64,000 nt of DNA from Anagrus nilaparvatae (taxonomy: Eukaryota > Arthropoda > Insecta > Hymenoptera > Mymaridae), in assembly GCA_022575985.1 (NCBI GenBank), contig JAKSXM010000007.1:55024501-55088500 (forward strand), read 5' to 3'. Numbering within the stretch: position 1 is the first letter of the stretch; the number at the start of each line of letters is the position of its first letter. Under the pieces are notes generated by a model. It saw only the letters and a list, made by a program, of their open reading frames with translations, made no database searches and was not told the origin of the DNA. Positions 47,283 through 59,456 of this stretch are shown in pieces. A program made the translations under genes and the position numbers.

Positions 47283-48276
47283 GTTTGTATTAACAAAATG
47301 AACAGATAAATATTTATCTTTGTTAAATAAATAAAGTTACAAAGCGTTTATCAGTTACATAATAATACGTATAATATAATTGTGGTACTTTTAAATATTT
47401 AAATAAATTAATATTCATTAACTTATTAGTTAAATAAAATATACATAATATATGTATAAATGTGTTGGTATTTATGGTACGTATAAATTTTTGAATGTAT
47501 ATGTGAGAGTAGGATAAATGCTACGCTTTCGAATTAGCTAATTCTCATATAGGATAATATGCACGCACTTAATACACAAGTTTCACGTGCATCCGCCAAC
47601 TAAATTGTATGTATACAAATGAATTGTTGCATACTTTGATGCAACTATGTATAAAACAAACTTACACAAATTTATAACCAGAAGCGTGACGATACTACCA
47701 AATACTAACTTTTCAATATATTCTACACAAAATTTTATTCTTCTAAATCTAATATACACAAATATAAATATATCTGTACTCTGGTCTCGTTAATCTACCG
47801 CCAAATAAAATGCATAAGGCATGCATAGTTTTTTTTTAAATAGCATAATTTATGCTATCTAATTAACATCTTTTCAATTTTTTTTTTTAGTAATTTTTTT
47901 GGACATTTTTATTTTTAGCATTACTCTGACTGAATACAAAATTTCATTATGAAAGATTCTAAACAAATTTCTATATCGTGAGAAAAACTAAAGGCTGAAT
48001 TAATGAGTTGACTATTTTTCACATATATTTTTTCAGCAATTATCAGATATTATAATTTTTACCCTTTACAAATATATTAGTTTTAAACTTTATAAATTGC
48101 AATAATTTATTAACTTTTTTTCCTAATCAGACCCTAATCAGCTCGTGTTTTTTTACAATAAAATTACAATTCTTTGAATTGTTGCCAAAATTACAATTTT
48201 TGGGGTAAATTAGCTTTACAGCTTTTATTTACTTCTTTTAATCCTTAGATTTCCAGAAAAATTTCAATCGTAAGGT
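47283..48276. other. AT-rich spacer
   Basis: No gene recognised. 48180-48235 (GAATTGTTGCCAAAATTACAATTTTTGG) is a diverged family F fragment. Confidence 0.5.
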
Positions 48277-49432
48277 ATATGAGCAATTATTTTAAAAGTG
48301 ATACTTAATTCGAGCCTGAAATCGTAAATTTTTTTTTTGAGGGCACATCGATATGACCCGTGTTTTCAGATAGTTTGAACCTTCAGAAAACCGAAAAAAA
48401 TCGTGAACAAGAAATCGGCGATAGGTGCCAAAAAGATTTTTTCAATTTTATGTCAAAAAACGTGTTTTTCGTATCTGAGCTACCCTAAATTTTTAAAATA
48501 ACTTTTTAGGTAAAAAAAACTTTTTTAAAATAGATAAGAAAATCTGATTGCCAGGGAAAAACCACTCCAGAAGAAAAAAAAACTTATCTTTTTACGATGA
48601 AATTTAGCCAAGTTATCGTCAATTTAAGATTTTGCTCAAATTCGTCTTAAAAAAGATTGGAATTTTATTGAAAAAAGCCTGTTTTTGAACCTTAAACATG
48701 CATTATTCGCTTGATTTTCATCGTAAAATAATAATTTTTTTTTGCAAAACGATTAATTTTTTCCTGGCAATTCATTTCTTTAAGAAAAAAATTATTTTTA
48801 TTGACAAAATTTTAATTTTTAGATCAAAAACTGTGTTAAGTAAATCTTGCTACTTATAGTTTTCAAAGGCTTTTGACCTAAAAATTGAAATTTGGTCAAT
48901 AAAAATGATTTTTTTTCTTAAAGAAATGAATTGCCAGGAAAAAATTAATCGATTTAAAAAAAAAAATTATTATTTTACGATGAAAATCAAGCGAATAATG
49001 CATGTTTATGGTTCAAAAACAGGCTTTTTTCAATAAAATTTCAATCTTTTTTAAGACGAATTTGAGCAAAATCTTAAATTGACGATAACTTGGCTAAATT
49101 TCATCGTAAAAAGATAAGTTTTTTCTCTTCTGGAGTGGTTTTTCCCTGGCAATCAGATTTTTTTATCTATTTTAAAAAAGTTTTTTTACCTAAAAAGATA
49201 TTTTAAAAATTTAGGGTAGCTCAGATACGAAAAACACGTTTTTTGACATAAAAGTGAAAAAATCTTTTTGGCACCTATCGCCGATTTCTTGTTCACGATT
49301 TTTTTCGGTTTTCTGAAGGTTCAAACTATCTGAAAACACGGGTCATATCGATGTGCCCTCAAAAAAAAAATTTACGATTCCAGGCTCGAATTAAGTATCA
49401 CTTTTAAAATAATTGCTCATATCCTTGCAAAA
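48277..49432. mobile_element. Palindromic element, about 555-bp arms
   Basis: Arms 48277-48831 and 48870-49432 are near-perfect inverted copies with a spacer of about 40 bp. Ends ATATGAGCAATTATTTTAAA / complement. Shared blocks: GAGGGCACATCGATATGACC, AATCGGCGATAGGTGCCAAA, TTGCCAGGGAAAAACCACTCC. A related half copy lies at 63505-63880. No TSD seen; no coding. Confidence 0.8.
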
Positions 49433-49939
49433 ATTTCATTGTAATTCCAATTTTTTAAATCCCATGTAGTTTTTCTAAATATTATACATAATAAAAAAAA
49501 TTTAGCAGACAGAAAAGTCTATAAAATTACTATTTATTTTGATACTCTCTGGTAAAAGATCGATAGAGAGGATGCTTCTGCTTCTAACTTCTTTTCAATG
49601 TGTATGATACATTCAGTAAAAATTCTAAAGGGACCAATGGTATTCTTAGGGGTATACGTATAATAAAATATATAATTATTGTACTGAAAACGAAAGCAAA
49701 TTTTTTTTTAAGATTTAAAAAGGAAACTCAATTTTTTGTGTTGATTTTAAAACTAACTGAAAAATCCAAGGGATTTGGAGAGGCAGGAGAGTTCCTTATT
49801 AAGAATTTTCCACTGCAAATAAAAAAAGGATAGAGGATAGGAGTAAAAATAAATTAATTTCTTGCTAAAAAAATTTTGAATTTTAATAGAACCAGTTTTA
49901 ATTTAAAAATTAATTTTTAGAATTCAAAATTCCTATGGT
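49433..49939. other. AT-rich spacer
   Basis: Nothing recognised; the 77-codon open frame here has no motif. Confidence 0.5.
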
Positions 49940-49947
49940 ATTAATTA

Positions 49948-50568
49948 GGGTGGGGTACTTTACGACGAAAAAAAAAAGTCCATAATGAAAAGTGTAACGA
50001 AATTTTTTGCACCTAACCCAAATATACCGAATATTGAAGTCTGTAAATAAATTGTTACGATTCATAAGTAAAACGAATGGTATTTCCAATGAAATTTAAA
50101 AACCCGAATTTTAATAATCCTTCAGTTTAAAAGTTAAATAATCTTTTTCAAGAAAAATTTATTCTATAATCGTGCACACCAGAAGTTTTATTTCACGAAT
50201 AAGAATCATTCCGAATAAAATTGCAACGAATGATCATAAACCCGAAAATTTTAAATATTTCATACTAAAGAGGTGGTAGAAATTTTTCGGGTATTTGAAC
50301 TTTCGTGGTAACTTTTTTCTTTTTCATATTTTTTGCTACATAAAATTTCCTTACAATATTAATAGGAATTTTTTTTAAATGCTAATTATATTTCTAGAAA
50401 ATAGGTTTTCTTGGTTGAAACTCTTATTTGTTCAAATATTCTGTAATTTATTTTTCGGGAAAATATCTAATCGTTAAAATTTCATTATGTTATAAAAATT
50501 TAGGAACAATAAATTTCGTTACATTTTTCATTCTGAACTTTTATTTTTCGTCGAAAAGTACCCCACCC
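49948..50568. mobile_element. TIR element with 8-bp TSD ATTAATTA
   Basis: A 621-bp element with ends GGGTGGGGTACTTTACGACG and the complement of CGTCGAAAAGTACCCCACCC, flanked by ATTAATTA at 49940-49947 and 50569-50576. Inner arms also pair (AATGAAAARTGTAACGAAAT). The 8-bp TSD suggests hAT type, but this octamer is simple AT sequence. Confidence 0.75.
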
Positions 50569-50859
50569 ATTAATTATAGAAAGTATTTTTTTCAGATTTA
50601 ATTTTTTGTACTTTATATTAACCTGTATAACTTGCGTAAAGTTTTATTTTAGATCTTAAAACTTTTGCAGTATTTAAAATAGGCAGATTTTAAGAGTAAA
50701 CAATTCATACAGCTTCATACAACTTCATACAAACTTGCGACCTTTACATAAAATGGTTTTTTAAGAAGATTAATATAATCATAAAAAATTATAAAAAATA
50801 ATTAAGGTCTTAATTTTAATACCTTCATGTTAATTATTTTTAACAAGAGATAGTTCATA

Positions 50860-51008
50860 CAGTGGAATCGTGATAATTCGAACCTCGATAATTCAAAATT
50901 TCATCTAATTCGAAAGATCTCAAGGATTCCATTCAAACCATGAAAAAGGAACTCGATAATTCGAAGTAGGAGGCTATCTCCTTGAGATGAATTATCAAAG
51001 TTCCACTG
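50860..51008. mobile_element. 149-bp pogo/Tigger-like MITE
   Basis: Ends CAGTGGAATCGTGATAATTC and GAATTATCAAAGTTCCACTG, with inner CGATAATTCGAA words; CAGTGGAAC...GATAATTCGAA is a common pogo-type end. Flanked by TCATA on both sides (50855-50859, 51009-51013); pogo elements duplicate TA, so the longer match may be chance or partial. Confidence 0.65.
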
Positions 51009-51013
51009 TCATA

Positions 51014-51300
51014 ATTATGAAATAATTAATTACAAAAAAAAATAATAATAATAATAATAAAATAATAAAAAATAAAATTTTCTTTTTATGTTTTAAAAAT
51101 ATTCTTGTCTTTGCATAATTAATTATAACTTTTAAATTGTTAATTGAATCATCTTTTTCCTTCCTTTTTTTTATAAATACTTTAATAACAATTAATTTTT
51201 TTTTTTTTTTAATTATTCATTTTATTGTTTATTTATAAAAGAAAAATAAATTTCAATAGAAATAATAACATTTTTTTATACTAGATACTGTCAAAGACGG
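51014..51300. other. Low-complexity AT spacer
   Basis: (AAT)n-like tract 51041-51062 and long A/T runs; no gene. Confidence 0.6.
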
Positions 51301-52152
51301 GTAGAGCGAAGCTTTTCATGTTAAAAAAAAGTTTTAGTAATTTTTTAATTTTGGGATGTCTTTTGATTGGATTGAGTTCAATAATAATTTATAAATAAGA
51401 CGTAAAAATATGTTGAGAACACAAAGATTGACCGAAAAAAACACCAAAAATCCACCCCTTATTTTGCAACCTTGTTATTTGTTTGCGGAACAAATATCAA
51501 CCAAAACTTTTTTGCGGAATCTTAGTCATTACGTAACATACAAGAAATAAAAATTAATGATTTTTCATTAAATCTACCTTTTTTTTATATTAGTTGCAAT
51601 GCTGATAATTTTGAAAAATATTTTATCAAATAATTTTATTCGATTTTTTTTAGTGGCCAACTTTGACCTGCAATATTGGGTTTCCGGTTAATTTTATCAC
51701 ACGTTTGACTTTAGATTCTGAGAATGACGGCTAACATTGGGATAAGTTTTTAGAAATATAAATTTTGGTTTTAAAATTAATTTAGTGTGCAAAAACAAAT
51801 CAACACGTAGATAAGCTCTTGGGCGTTAAACGTTTAATTCAAAAAAATGCAAATTAATTAATAATTACTAAAAATATAATTTGTGCTATTTTGAATTTTC
51901 ATGATATTTCACGGATGCATAGTTTATACATAATCTATGAAGCTTATAGCGCTTCTGATATTTTTAAGGTTTTTCACTTGTATGAAGCAAAAATGCCGTA
52001 ATAAACATGCCTTTAGAAATTTCGGATAGGGTCCAAAAACTATACAGATCATAAACGATGAAAAATACTCAATTTTAAAGAACGAACGCAATCCTATAGA
52101 TCATTTTTGTAATATCGTGCCCACGAGGTGTCAAATTGAGCTTCGCTCTATA
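51301..52152. mobile_element. Diverged TIR element, ends TAGAGCGAAGC
   Basis: GTAGAGCGAAGC at 51301-51312 is complementary to GCTTCGCTCTA near 52143-52152. The right part (51900-52152) matches 58527-58800 in inverted orientation (AATAAACATGCCTTTARAAAT, AAAAACTATACAGATCATAA, ATCGTGCCCACRAGGT), so these are two old copies of one family. No TSD is evident. Confidence 0.5.
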
Positions 52153-53109
52153 ATAATTATTATCTCATTAATTTATTTTCTTCTCTTTGGCTTTTAAATT
52201 AAAACATAAAAATACATTTATAAACCACACAAATTCAATTCAGCTCAAGAAGAATGAAACAAAAAAGTTTAAGTTCTTAAAAAGAGAGATTCTGTTTTAT
52301 ATTATATTTCTAATATGTAAAAATAAGCTACACAAACTGTTTTTTTTTCAACCACTGGTGCTTGACAATTTAAACTTTATATAAATTTAAATAGAAGGTA
52401 AATATCTAACTTTATAAATGCATTTTTTAACTTTTTAATTTCTATGTTTTTTTTTTATTCAAAAACGTTTACTTATTCATTTACCTCGACATCAGACGAG
52501 TCTTTTAACAATTTTTTTTCTTACTTATAGAGTTTGTGTTAAGAATTAAATTTACTTTTTTTATATATTAAAAGACAAAAGTAAATATAAAAAAGCGTAT
52601 TTTTTTTCGATTTTTATTTAAACGTTTTTCTTTTCGTTTTCATGAAATAATTTTTTTTTTGCTCTTAAAGATTAACAAGTTAAGTAATACATTATTTTTT
52701 AAATTTCACAAAAAATTACGAACAATTTAACTAAAAAAAAATAATTGGTTTTTTTTTTCGTGAAAAATTATATTACAGTGTACACTTAAATTACCGAGTG
52801 ATTTTCTTCAACATTTACTTTTTCTTTTTTCACTTCATCATCACTTTTTTCTATTAAAAAACTCATCAAAAAAAAAAAAAAGGAATTTATAATAGTTTTT
52901 ATTTGGCGTGTAAAAAAAGTATTACAATAACAAAGGACAATTTAAACTTAACTATATTCTTAAACTTTTATATCAATGTTTTTTTTAATTCTTATTATGT
53001 AAAAAGATAATATAAAAAAAAGGTAAATAAAAAAGGATTTTTTTTAAATTAATTATAATTTTCACGTTCTTTTGATTTTAAAAAATAAAAAAATTATGGC
53101 CAGACTTAC
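52153..53109. other. AT-rich spacer, possible intron 1 of the exon at 53110
   Basis: No coding sequence recognised. If the splice donor at 53104-53109 is used, this would be intron on the minus strand. Confidence 0.4.
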
Positions 53110-53161
53110 CAGTTAAGACTACACTTATGAATACTAATATTAACCACACGTGTCGAATCAT
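53110..53161 (-). CDS. Candidate first coding exon with signal peptide
   Basis: On the minus strand ATG at 53159-53161 opens MIRHVWLILVFISVVLTG: a short basic start, then a hydrophobic run of about 13 residues, then a small-residue end, the layout of a secretory signal peptide or N-terminal anchor. At 53104-53109 follows ACTG/GTAAGT, an almost ideal 5' splice site, so the exon would end at 53110 in phase 1. Past the donor the frame runs only 9 more codons to a stop, as expected of intron. An in-frame ATG upstream at 53264-53266 would add 35 mostly charged residues and could be 5' UTR. No second exon is recognised to the left, so the product is unknown. It could equally be a chance combination in AT-rich DNA. 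Confidence 0.35.
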
Positions 53162-54882
53162 CTTGAATATCTTGTACGTAATTTTTGGTGATTTATCTTT
53201 TACTTCCTCACGTAAAAAATCACCAAAAGAAACACAATACTTCCTTTTTTCTTTTTTATTATACATAAATCTTTATTATTCAACACTTTAAAATAGAAAA
53301 CCACCAAAAATAAAAAATCACTTTTTTTTTAAATATAAATTAATTTCAACTGTCAACAATGAATTTCTTCATGGTTTCTGATAACTGCTACTTGTGGTTT
53401 TTCATTGCCTTGAGTATGTTTACGTTCACTATATAGTAAAGTTGATTAAACTGAGATTATTTACATTTAATAATATTTCTATACACTGAAAATGTACACA
53501 TGCACTTTTTTTTTATGACAAAATTTTATTTTTTTTAAAATAAAAACACTTTTTTTTTATTTTAAATGATTTAAAACATTTAAATTTGTGAAATTTATTT
53601 TTTTGCTGCAAAAAAGTAAAATTAAACTTAAATATTGAAAACTTTTATAAAATTTTTACTTTTTTTCACTTTTACTCATAACTTTCTTTTTAGTTTGAAA
53701 GAAGTAAGTATTGGTCATATTTCTTTTACTCTTCTTATTTTTCTTAAATTTCATAAAGTTTTTTCACACACGAAAAAAAAAAATCACAAAATAATTAAAG
53801 AAAATTTTGCAAAAAATCAAAAAAGAGAAAAAAATAACAATAATAAAAACCTAATTATTTTCTTAATTAATTAATATTATTTAATTAATTATTTATACAT
53901 TTTTATGTAAATTTACGTAAATAAAAAAAGAAACCCAAAGTAAAATAATTTTTTATTTTTAAGTATCATATTAATATTTTGGGTTAAATTAAAGTTTGAT
54001 AAAAAAAAAAACGTAACATCTTTGTAATATCGCATAAGAATCACAACTGAATCATTGAATGTTCATGTGGAGCGCGCGAACCAAAAATCCAAAACACTGC
54101 TTTAAAAGTAAGTTTAATGCGCATGCTTAATAAAAATATATCCCTCCCACTTTAACTATATTTATGCATATAAGGGATGATGAACTATATAAAATTTTTT
54201 ATATTTTTCCTTTGTCTCTAACTCACAAACTAAAACCTATATATAACGACAGCCGGCGACTACAATCTACGAATGGATTTTATACCTCATTTTCTACTTT
54301 TCTTCAGGATAGTTTTCCTCTTTTTTTTTACTTGAATTCTGATATTGTAAAAGCATGTATGAAAAAAGAAAATTAAAGCTGTCTAAAAAATTGAGCTAAT
54401 ATTCTGAATTAATATTACTTTATAAATATCACAGAAAATATCAAATATTTTTTCCTTTCTTTTAATATTTCGCATAAGGTATTACATTTTCCCTATTTCA
54501 TTTAAATGAGTTTTTTAACAAATAACAAATATTAAATATAATTCGGTAAGCCTTAAAAAAAAAATTCTACGTTATTTTCGAAGGAATTTTTTATACTCTA
54601 ACAAATCCTCGTCATTTTATTCTTTTATTTGGATCTAAAACAAAAAATGAGATTCAGAATAAGGCGGTGTCCATTTACAAAATTACAATTTTATCGGTAA
54701 CGTTATACATATTATGAAGTACTTTAATTTCCCCAAAAAAATCTGTTTTTGGTAAAATTGTAATTTTTCTGAAAACAAAAAACAATTAATATTGTTGTTA
54801 CTTATTTTGACAATTTTTTTTTTTTTTAATAACTGGACAAAATTTCAATGAATGAATTGTATTTCCAAAGTTTTATGCATTT
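53162..54882. other. AT-rich spacer, possible upstream region of the exon at 53110
   Basis: No other gene recognised. 54055-54080 has a small GC-richer patch (GGAGCGCGCGAACC). No promoter motif can be assigned. Confidence 0.4.
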
Positions 54883-55102
54883 GGACCCCGCACAAAAGGA
54901 TAGGAAATGGAGTTTCGGTCGAATTGGCTGAATTTTTAATATGTTGTAGGTTTCATCATTCTGAACTAAAGTCTCAATGGGCACAAAGCTCAAAAGTCCC
55001 AACTTTGGCTGCTACGGAGCTTGAAAGCTCCAAAGCTTCATCATAACAAAGTTGCTTAAAAACCTTTTTTCTTTTATTTTTAAAGTATATCTTTATGTTT
55101 TT

Positions 55103-55471
55103 GAGGTCGCTGATATCGAATCCGATGTCAGATTAACGAAATTGTCAATTAGCAGCTGTCAATTAGCTGTCAAAAATCTAAAATATCGTAAAAAACTTAA
55201 AAGTTTAGCTGGAACATACGTATTTGAGGTTGCTGATTTCGAATCAGATGTCAGACTGACGATATTGTCGGTTGACAGCTGTCAATTAGCTGTCAAAACT
55301 CTAAAATATTGTAAAAATCTTTAAAGCTTAGCTGGGATATACGCTTTTGAGGTCGCTGAATTCGAATTCGATGTCATATGGATGATATTGTCAATTGACA
55401 GCTGTTAATTAGCTGTCAAAACTCTAAAGTATCGTTAAAAACTTTAACCGATTACCGCCGGCGCGGCCAAA
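55103..55471. repeat. Three 123-bp tandem units, left arm
   Basis: Units share GAGGTCGCTGAT, GATGTCAGA-TNACG and CAGCTGTCAATTAGCTGTCA. The third is cut by the nested element at 55447. Inverted counterparts lie in the right arm (57240-57580). Confidence 0.75.
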
Positions 55472-57071
55472 ACGAGTCACTTGAATTTTTTCGGGTCAAA
55501 ATATTGTAAAAAAAAAAAAAAAAAGTTTTCTGGTCCAAAATCTTATTGGCTATTCAGTTTTGTGGTCATTTTTGATTTACAACCCTTCAGAAAAGCTGTA
55601 GAAAGGGTAGAAACATCAAAAACATGCCTTTTTTACCCTATTTTGCGGCCAAAACGTGCCACTTTGTTATAATTCTGAAACTTCTTCGTTTTATTAGCTC
55701 TAAATTTATATCTGGGGGTTTTCGAGGCTGCTAATTCCAAATATACCCATAAAAAATCATAAAATTTCATCTAGGGGTAGAAAATTGGGGTGAAAAGGGG
55801 TGAAAAATAAATTTTTATAGAAATTTTTTATTCTTTTTTTACAAAAGTCTTTATTCTTACTGGAAAACCTGTATCAGGGGTTTTCGAGGTCGCTGATTTC
55901 AAATATGACCATAAAAGAATCATATAACTTCATCTAGGGGTTGAAATTAGGGTGAAAAGGGGTGAAAAATCAATTTTCAGGAAAGGTTTTATTTCTACTT
56001 GAAAAACTCTATCAGGGGGTTTTTGACGTTGCTGATTCCAAATATGACCATAAAAAAATCATAAAACTTCATCTAGGGGTGGAAAATTAGGGTGAAAAGG
56101 GGTGAAAATTCAATTTTCAGAAAAGGCTTGATTTCTACTTGAAAAACTGTAGTAAGGGGTTTTTGACGTTGCTGATTCCAAATATGAGCATCAGAAAAAT
56201 ATAAAACTTCATCTAAGGGTGGAAAATTAGGGTGAAAGGGGGTGAAAAATCTATTTCCAGAAAAGGCTTTATTTTTACTTGAAAAACTCTATCGGGGGGT
56301 TTTTGACGTTGCTAATTTTAAATATGACCACATAAAAATGATAAAACTTTATCTATGGTTGGAAAATTAGGGTAAAAAGGTTGAAAAATCAGTTTTCAGA
56401 AAAGGCTTTATTTTTACTAGATAAAACTCTTTGTTTTTTAGTAAAATATTGAGAAATTATGTTTTTGTTTTTATTTTTTTTTCTTTTTTTTACCCTAATT
56501 TTCCACCCCTAGATGAAGTTTTATGACTTTTTCATTGTTATATTTGAAACCAGCAACGTCAAAAACCCCCCGATGAAGTTTTTCAAGTAGAAATAAAGTC
56601 TTTTATGAAAATTAATTTTTCACCCTAATTTTCCACCCCTAAATGAAGTTTTATGATTTTTTTATGGTCATATTTGGAATCTACAACGTTAAAAACCCCC
56701 TGTTATAGTTTTCCAACCAAAAATAAAGCCTTTTATGAAAATAGATTTTTCACCCCTTTTTACCCCATTTCACCCCAATTTTCCACCCCTAGATAAAGTT
56801 TTATAATTTTTTAATTGTCAAATTTGAAACCAGCAACGTCCTAAAACCCCCGGTACAGTTTTTCAAGTAAAAATATAGTCTTTTACAAAAATTGATTTTT
56901 CACCCCTTTTCACCATTTTCCACCCCTAGATGAAATTTTATGATTTTTTTGAGTTGATATTTGAAATCAGCAACCTCAAAAACCCCCAGATATCAATTTA
57001 GAGCTTATAATAATAAGATGATTCGGAATTATATTAAAGTGGCTCGTTTTGGCCGCACCGGCGGTAATCGG
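55448..57071. mobile_element. TTAA-flanked 1.6-kb element with about 138-bp repeats
   Basis: Ends CCGATTACCGCCGGCGCGGC and the complement of GCCGCACCGGCGGTAATCGG, bounded by TTAA at 55444-55447 and 57072-57075. The left half (55730-56420) is about five units of 137-141 bp with CATCTAGGGGTGGAAAATTA, GGGTGAAAAGGGGTGAAAAAT and GGGGTTTTTGACGTTGCTGAT; the right half (56490-57000) holds about four units in the opposite orientation. TTAA target and CC start fit piggyBac-type non-autonomous elements. No transposase. Confidence 0.85.
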
Positions 57072-57795
57072 TTAAAATGTAACTAGAATTTACATTTCTG
57101 AGGTCGCTATCCTGCTTTACACGTTTTAAGAATTTTAAATGAAGATTTTGATTTTCAAAACATTCATATAATCGATGCATGAAAGGAATTTATACACGGA
57201 AACTTGCCATAAAAACAACATATAAACACACACACATACTCACAATTTTTTTAGTTTTTCAACAGCAAATTGACAGCTGTCAATTGACAATCTCGTAAAT
57301 CCAACATCGGATTCAAAATTAGCCACCTCAAAAACTTAAATCCTAGTAACATTTTAAAGTTTTTATAGATATTTTTGAGTTTTGACAGCTAATTGACAGC
57401 TGTCAAATGACATTATCATCAATCTAACATCGTATTCTAAGTCAGCGACCTCAAAAACGTATATCCCAGCTAAGCTTTAAAGTTTTTTACGATATTTTAG
57501 ACTTTTGACAGCTAATTGACAGCTGCCAATTGACAATTTCGTTAATCTGATATCGGATTCGAAATCAGCGACCTCAAAAACATAAAGATATACTTTAAAA
57601 ATAAAAGAAAAAAGGTTTTAAAGCAACTTTGTTATGATGGAGCTTTGGAACTTTCAAGCTCCGTAGCAGCCAAAGTTGGAACTTTTGAGCTTTGTGCCCA
57701 TTGAGACTTTTATTCAGAATTATGAATCCTACAACATATCAAAAATTCAGCCAATTCGACCGAAACTCCATTTCCTATCCTTTTGTGCGGGGTCC

Positions 57796-58526
57796 TGTTT
57801 ATCAATATACAAAAGCTTGAAACCAATTTTTTTAGGAAAATAATAATTATTGCATTATGCTGATGAGTAAACCGAACTAATAACAAAACATAAACCCGCT
57901 TGTGGTTATCAGATTTTCGCTTTTAGCAATAAAAACATTATCAAAAAGTAAACCATTGTGATAGTTTTAATTAATTATAATTTATTTTTATATATAGGCA
58001 TGTTTTGAAGCCCAAAGATGCTAAATAACCAATTTATGAAAAGAGTTTATTTCAAAGACAACTCTGAACCATAATATTAATTTTTATCTTTCAACAATGT
58101 AAAGCTTTAGATTTTTTTACATATAAACATATTACCCAACTTTTTTTACGAGAGATATATAGTCTTCGAAAATTCATGATTACTCAATTTCTTAAATCTG
58201 ATATCTAAATCTGTGAAAATTTTAATCCCATTTTTTTGTCAATAAATAAAAGAACAATAATTTTTTCTTTTCTTTTTGACGATTGATGCCTTGCTTACCC
58301 ATCAAAAAATTCTTTTCAAGTCATTTACGAAAAAAAAATTCGTATAAGTCATTTGCTCATAAAAAAAGAATTCCAAAAAATTTTGCATATGTGCGATTTG
58401 GACAATTTTCGGTCGTTAGAAACTATTAACATATTATATGAATATTTTGTTACTGATTAAAAAACCAAAATGTCAATAACTTAACAATATTTTTTTCCTT
58501 TTTATAAAAAATTATTCAACATTGAT
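57796..58526. other. AT-rich spacer
   Basis: Nothing recognised. Confidence 0.5.
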
Positions 58527-58800
58527 AGAGCGTATCTCTACCTTATAGGATGCAAAAATCGATACCTTGTGGGCACGATAACTCAACAATGATCAATTGG
58601 ATTGCTTTAATTTTTTTAAACTGAGCTTTTTTTATCGTGCTTATGATCTGTATAGTTTTTGAACGGTATTTTTAAAGGCATGTTTATTCTTGTATTTTTG
58701 TTTCACACACCTGAAATACCGTATGAATGTCTGCTGTGCAATAAATTTCATAGGTTTTTATAGTTTTGCATAGGTAAAATATCATAAAAATGTAAAATAA
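58527..58800. mobile_element. Fragment related to the 51301-52152 element, inverted
   Basis: Shares several blocks with 51900-52152 on the opposite strand (CCTTGTGGGCACGATAA, TTATGATCTGTATAGTTTTTG, AAAGGCATGTTTATT), starting with GAGCGTATCTCTA. Diverged. Confidence 0.55.
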
Positions 58801-58959
58801 CGCAGTATATATTCTTATTAATTATTAAATTAAAAGTTTAAACTATTTAAAAATATCCGTTGTCTACAATCTGAAAAAGTCTGGCTCGGTAGGAAGCGGG
58901 GTGAGAAATCGACTTATAAGGGAAGACCGGAACATTTCGGTCGCCAAATTACAATCTAT

Positions 58960-59456
58960 AGTTATGGATGACTTTAATATGTTAAAATACACCCAAGATA
59001 CCTTCCGTTTATTCCAACGCGCCTTCTGGGGTTAAAAACGCAGGGCTCAATGTTAAAAAATAGGGTTTTTTCGAAATCTTCCATATAACGCTGTAACCTT
59101 GAAAATTAACCAAATCACTTCCAAATGGTCTCATTTAAACCAAATGCTCATATTTTTGGACCGAAATTACCAATTTTTAAATTGCTGCCAAAATTGCAAT
59201 TTTCATTAAAATTAGGTCTTGTAGGTCTCAAAAATTTTGTAGTAGCTCTAAGTTTTGAAAAATGCTTTATTGGCTTCTTTTTGATTTTCATTTAGCAGAT
59301 ATGATAATTTAAAGACAGAATCTCAATTTAAAGTTTTTTAAAAACAATCATATTTTATCACTAACTTTGTGGAGTCATATCTCGGAAACATCTAAATCTA
59401 AAAGAACGAGTAAGAAATTTTTGGAAACTTAAAACTTGTATTTTAAATTTTTGAGG
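58960..59456. mobile_element. Foldback family F, copy 5 (mostly one arm)
   Basis: Same block order as the left side of 28110-28815: GGTTATGGATGA-like, TCCGTTTATTCCAACGCGCC, AAAACGCAGGGCTCAATGTT, then TTACCAATTTTTAAATTGCTGCC and the AAGTTTTGAAAAATGCTTTA part. A short return arm (AAATTTTTGGAAACTTAAAA) ends at about 59456, where the element is truncated. Confidence 0.65.

Larger units (their letters stand above)
54883..57795. mobile_element. 2.9-kb foldback with 123-bp tandem repeats
   Basis: Ends GGACCCCGCACAAAAGGATA and complement. Each arm has a unique outer part of about 170 bp, followed by tandem units of 123 bp (left copies begin near 55103, 55226 and 55349 with GAGGTYGCTGA). Each unit carries TTGACAGCTGTCAATTAGCTG, itself nearly palindromic. 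Because 123 is a multiple of three, the units stay in frame and give a 90-codon open frame with a repeated FEVAD-ESDVRL phrase; this is a repeat effect and not evidence of a protein. The centre is occupied by the nested TTAA element (55448-57071). No clear TSD. Confidence 0.8.

Noticed and set aside
55052..55324. Open frame with a repeated FEVAD-ESDV phrase as a repeat protein
   Set aside because: It is the translation of 123-bp tandem DNA units inside a non-coding foldback.
55103..55471. Direct repeats as a CRISPR-like array
   Set aside because: Units are contiguous 123-bp tandem copies without unique spacers and are mirrored in the other arm.
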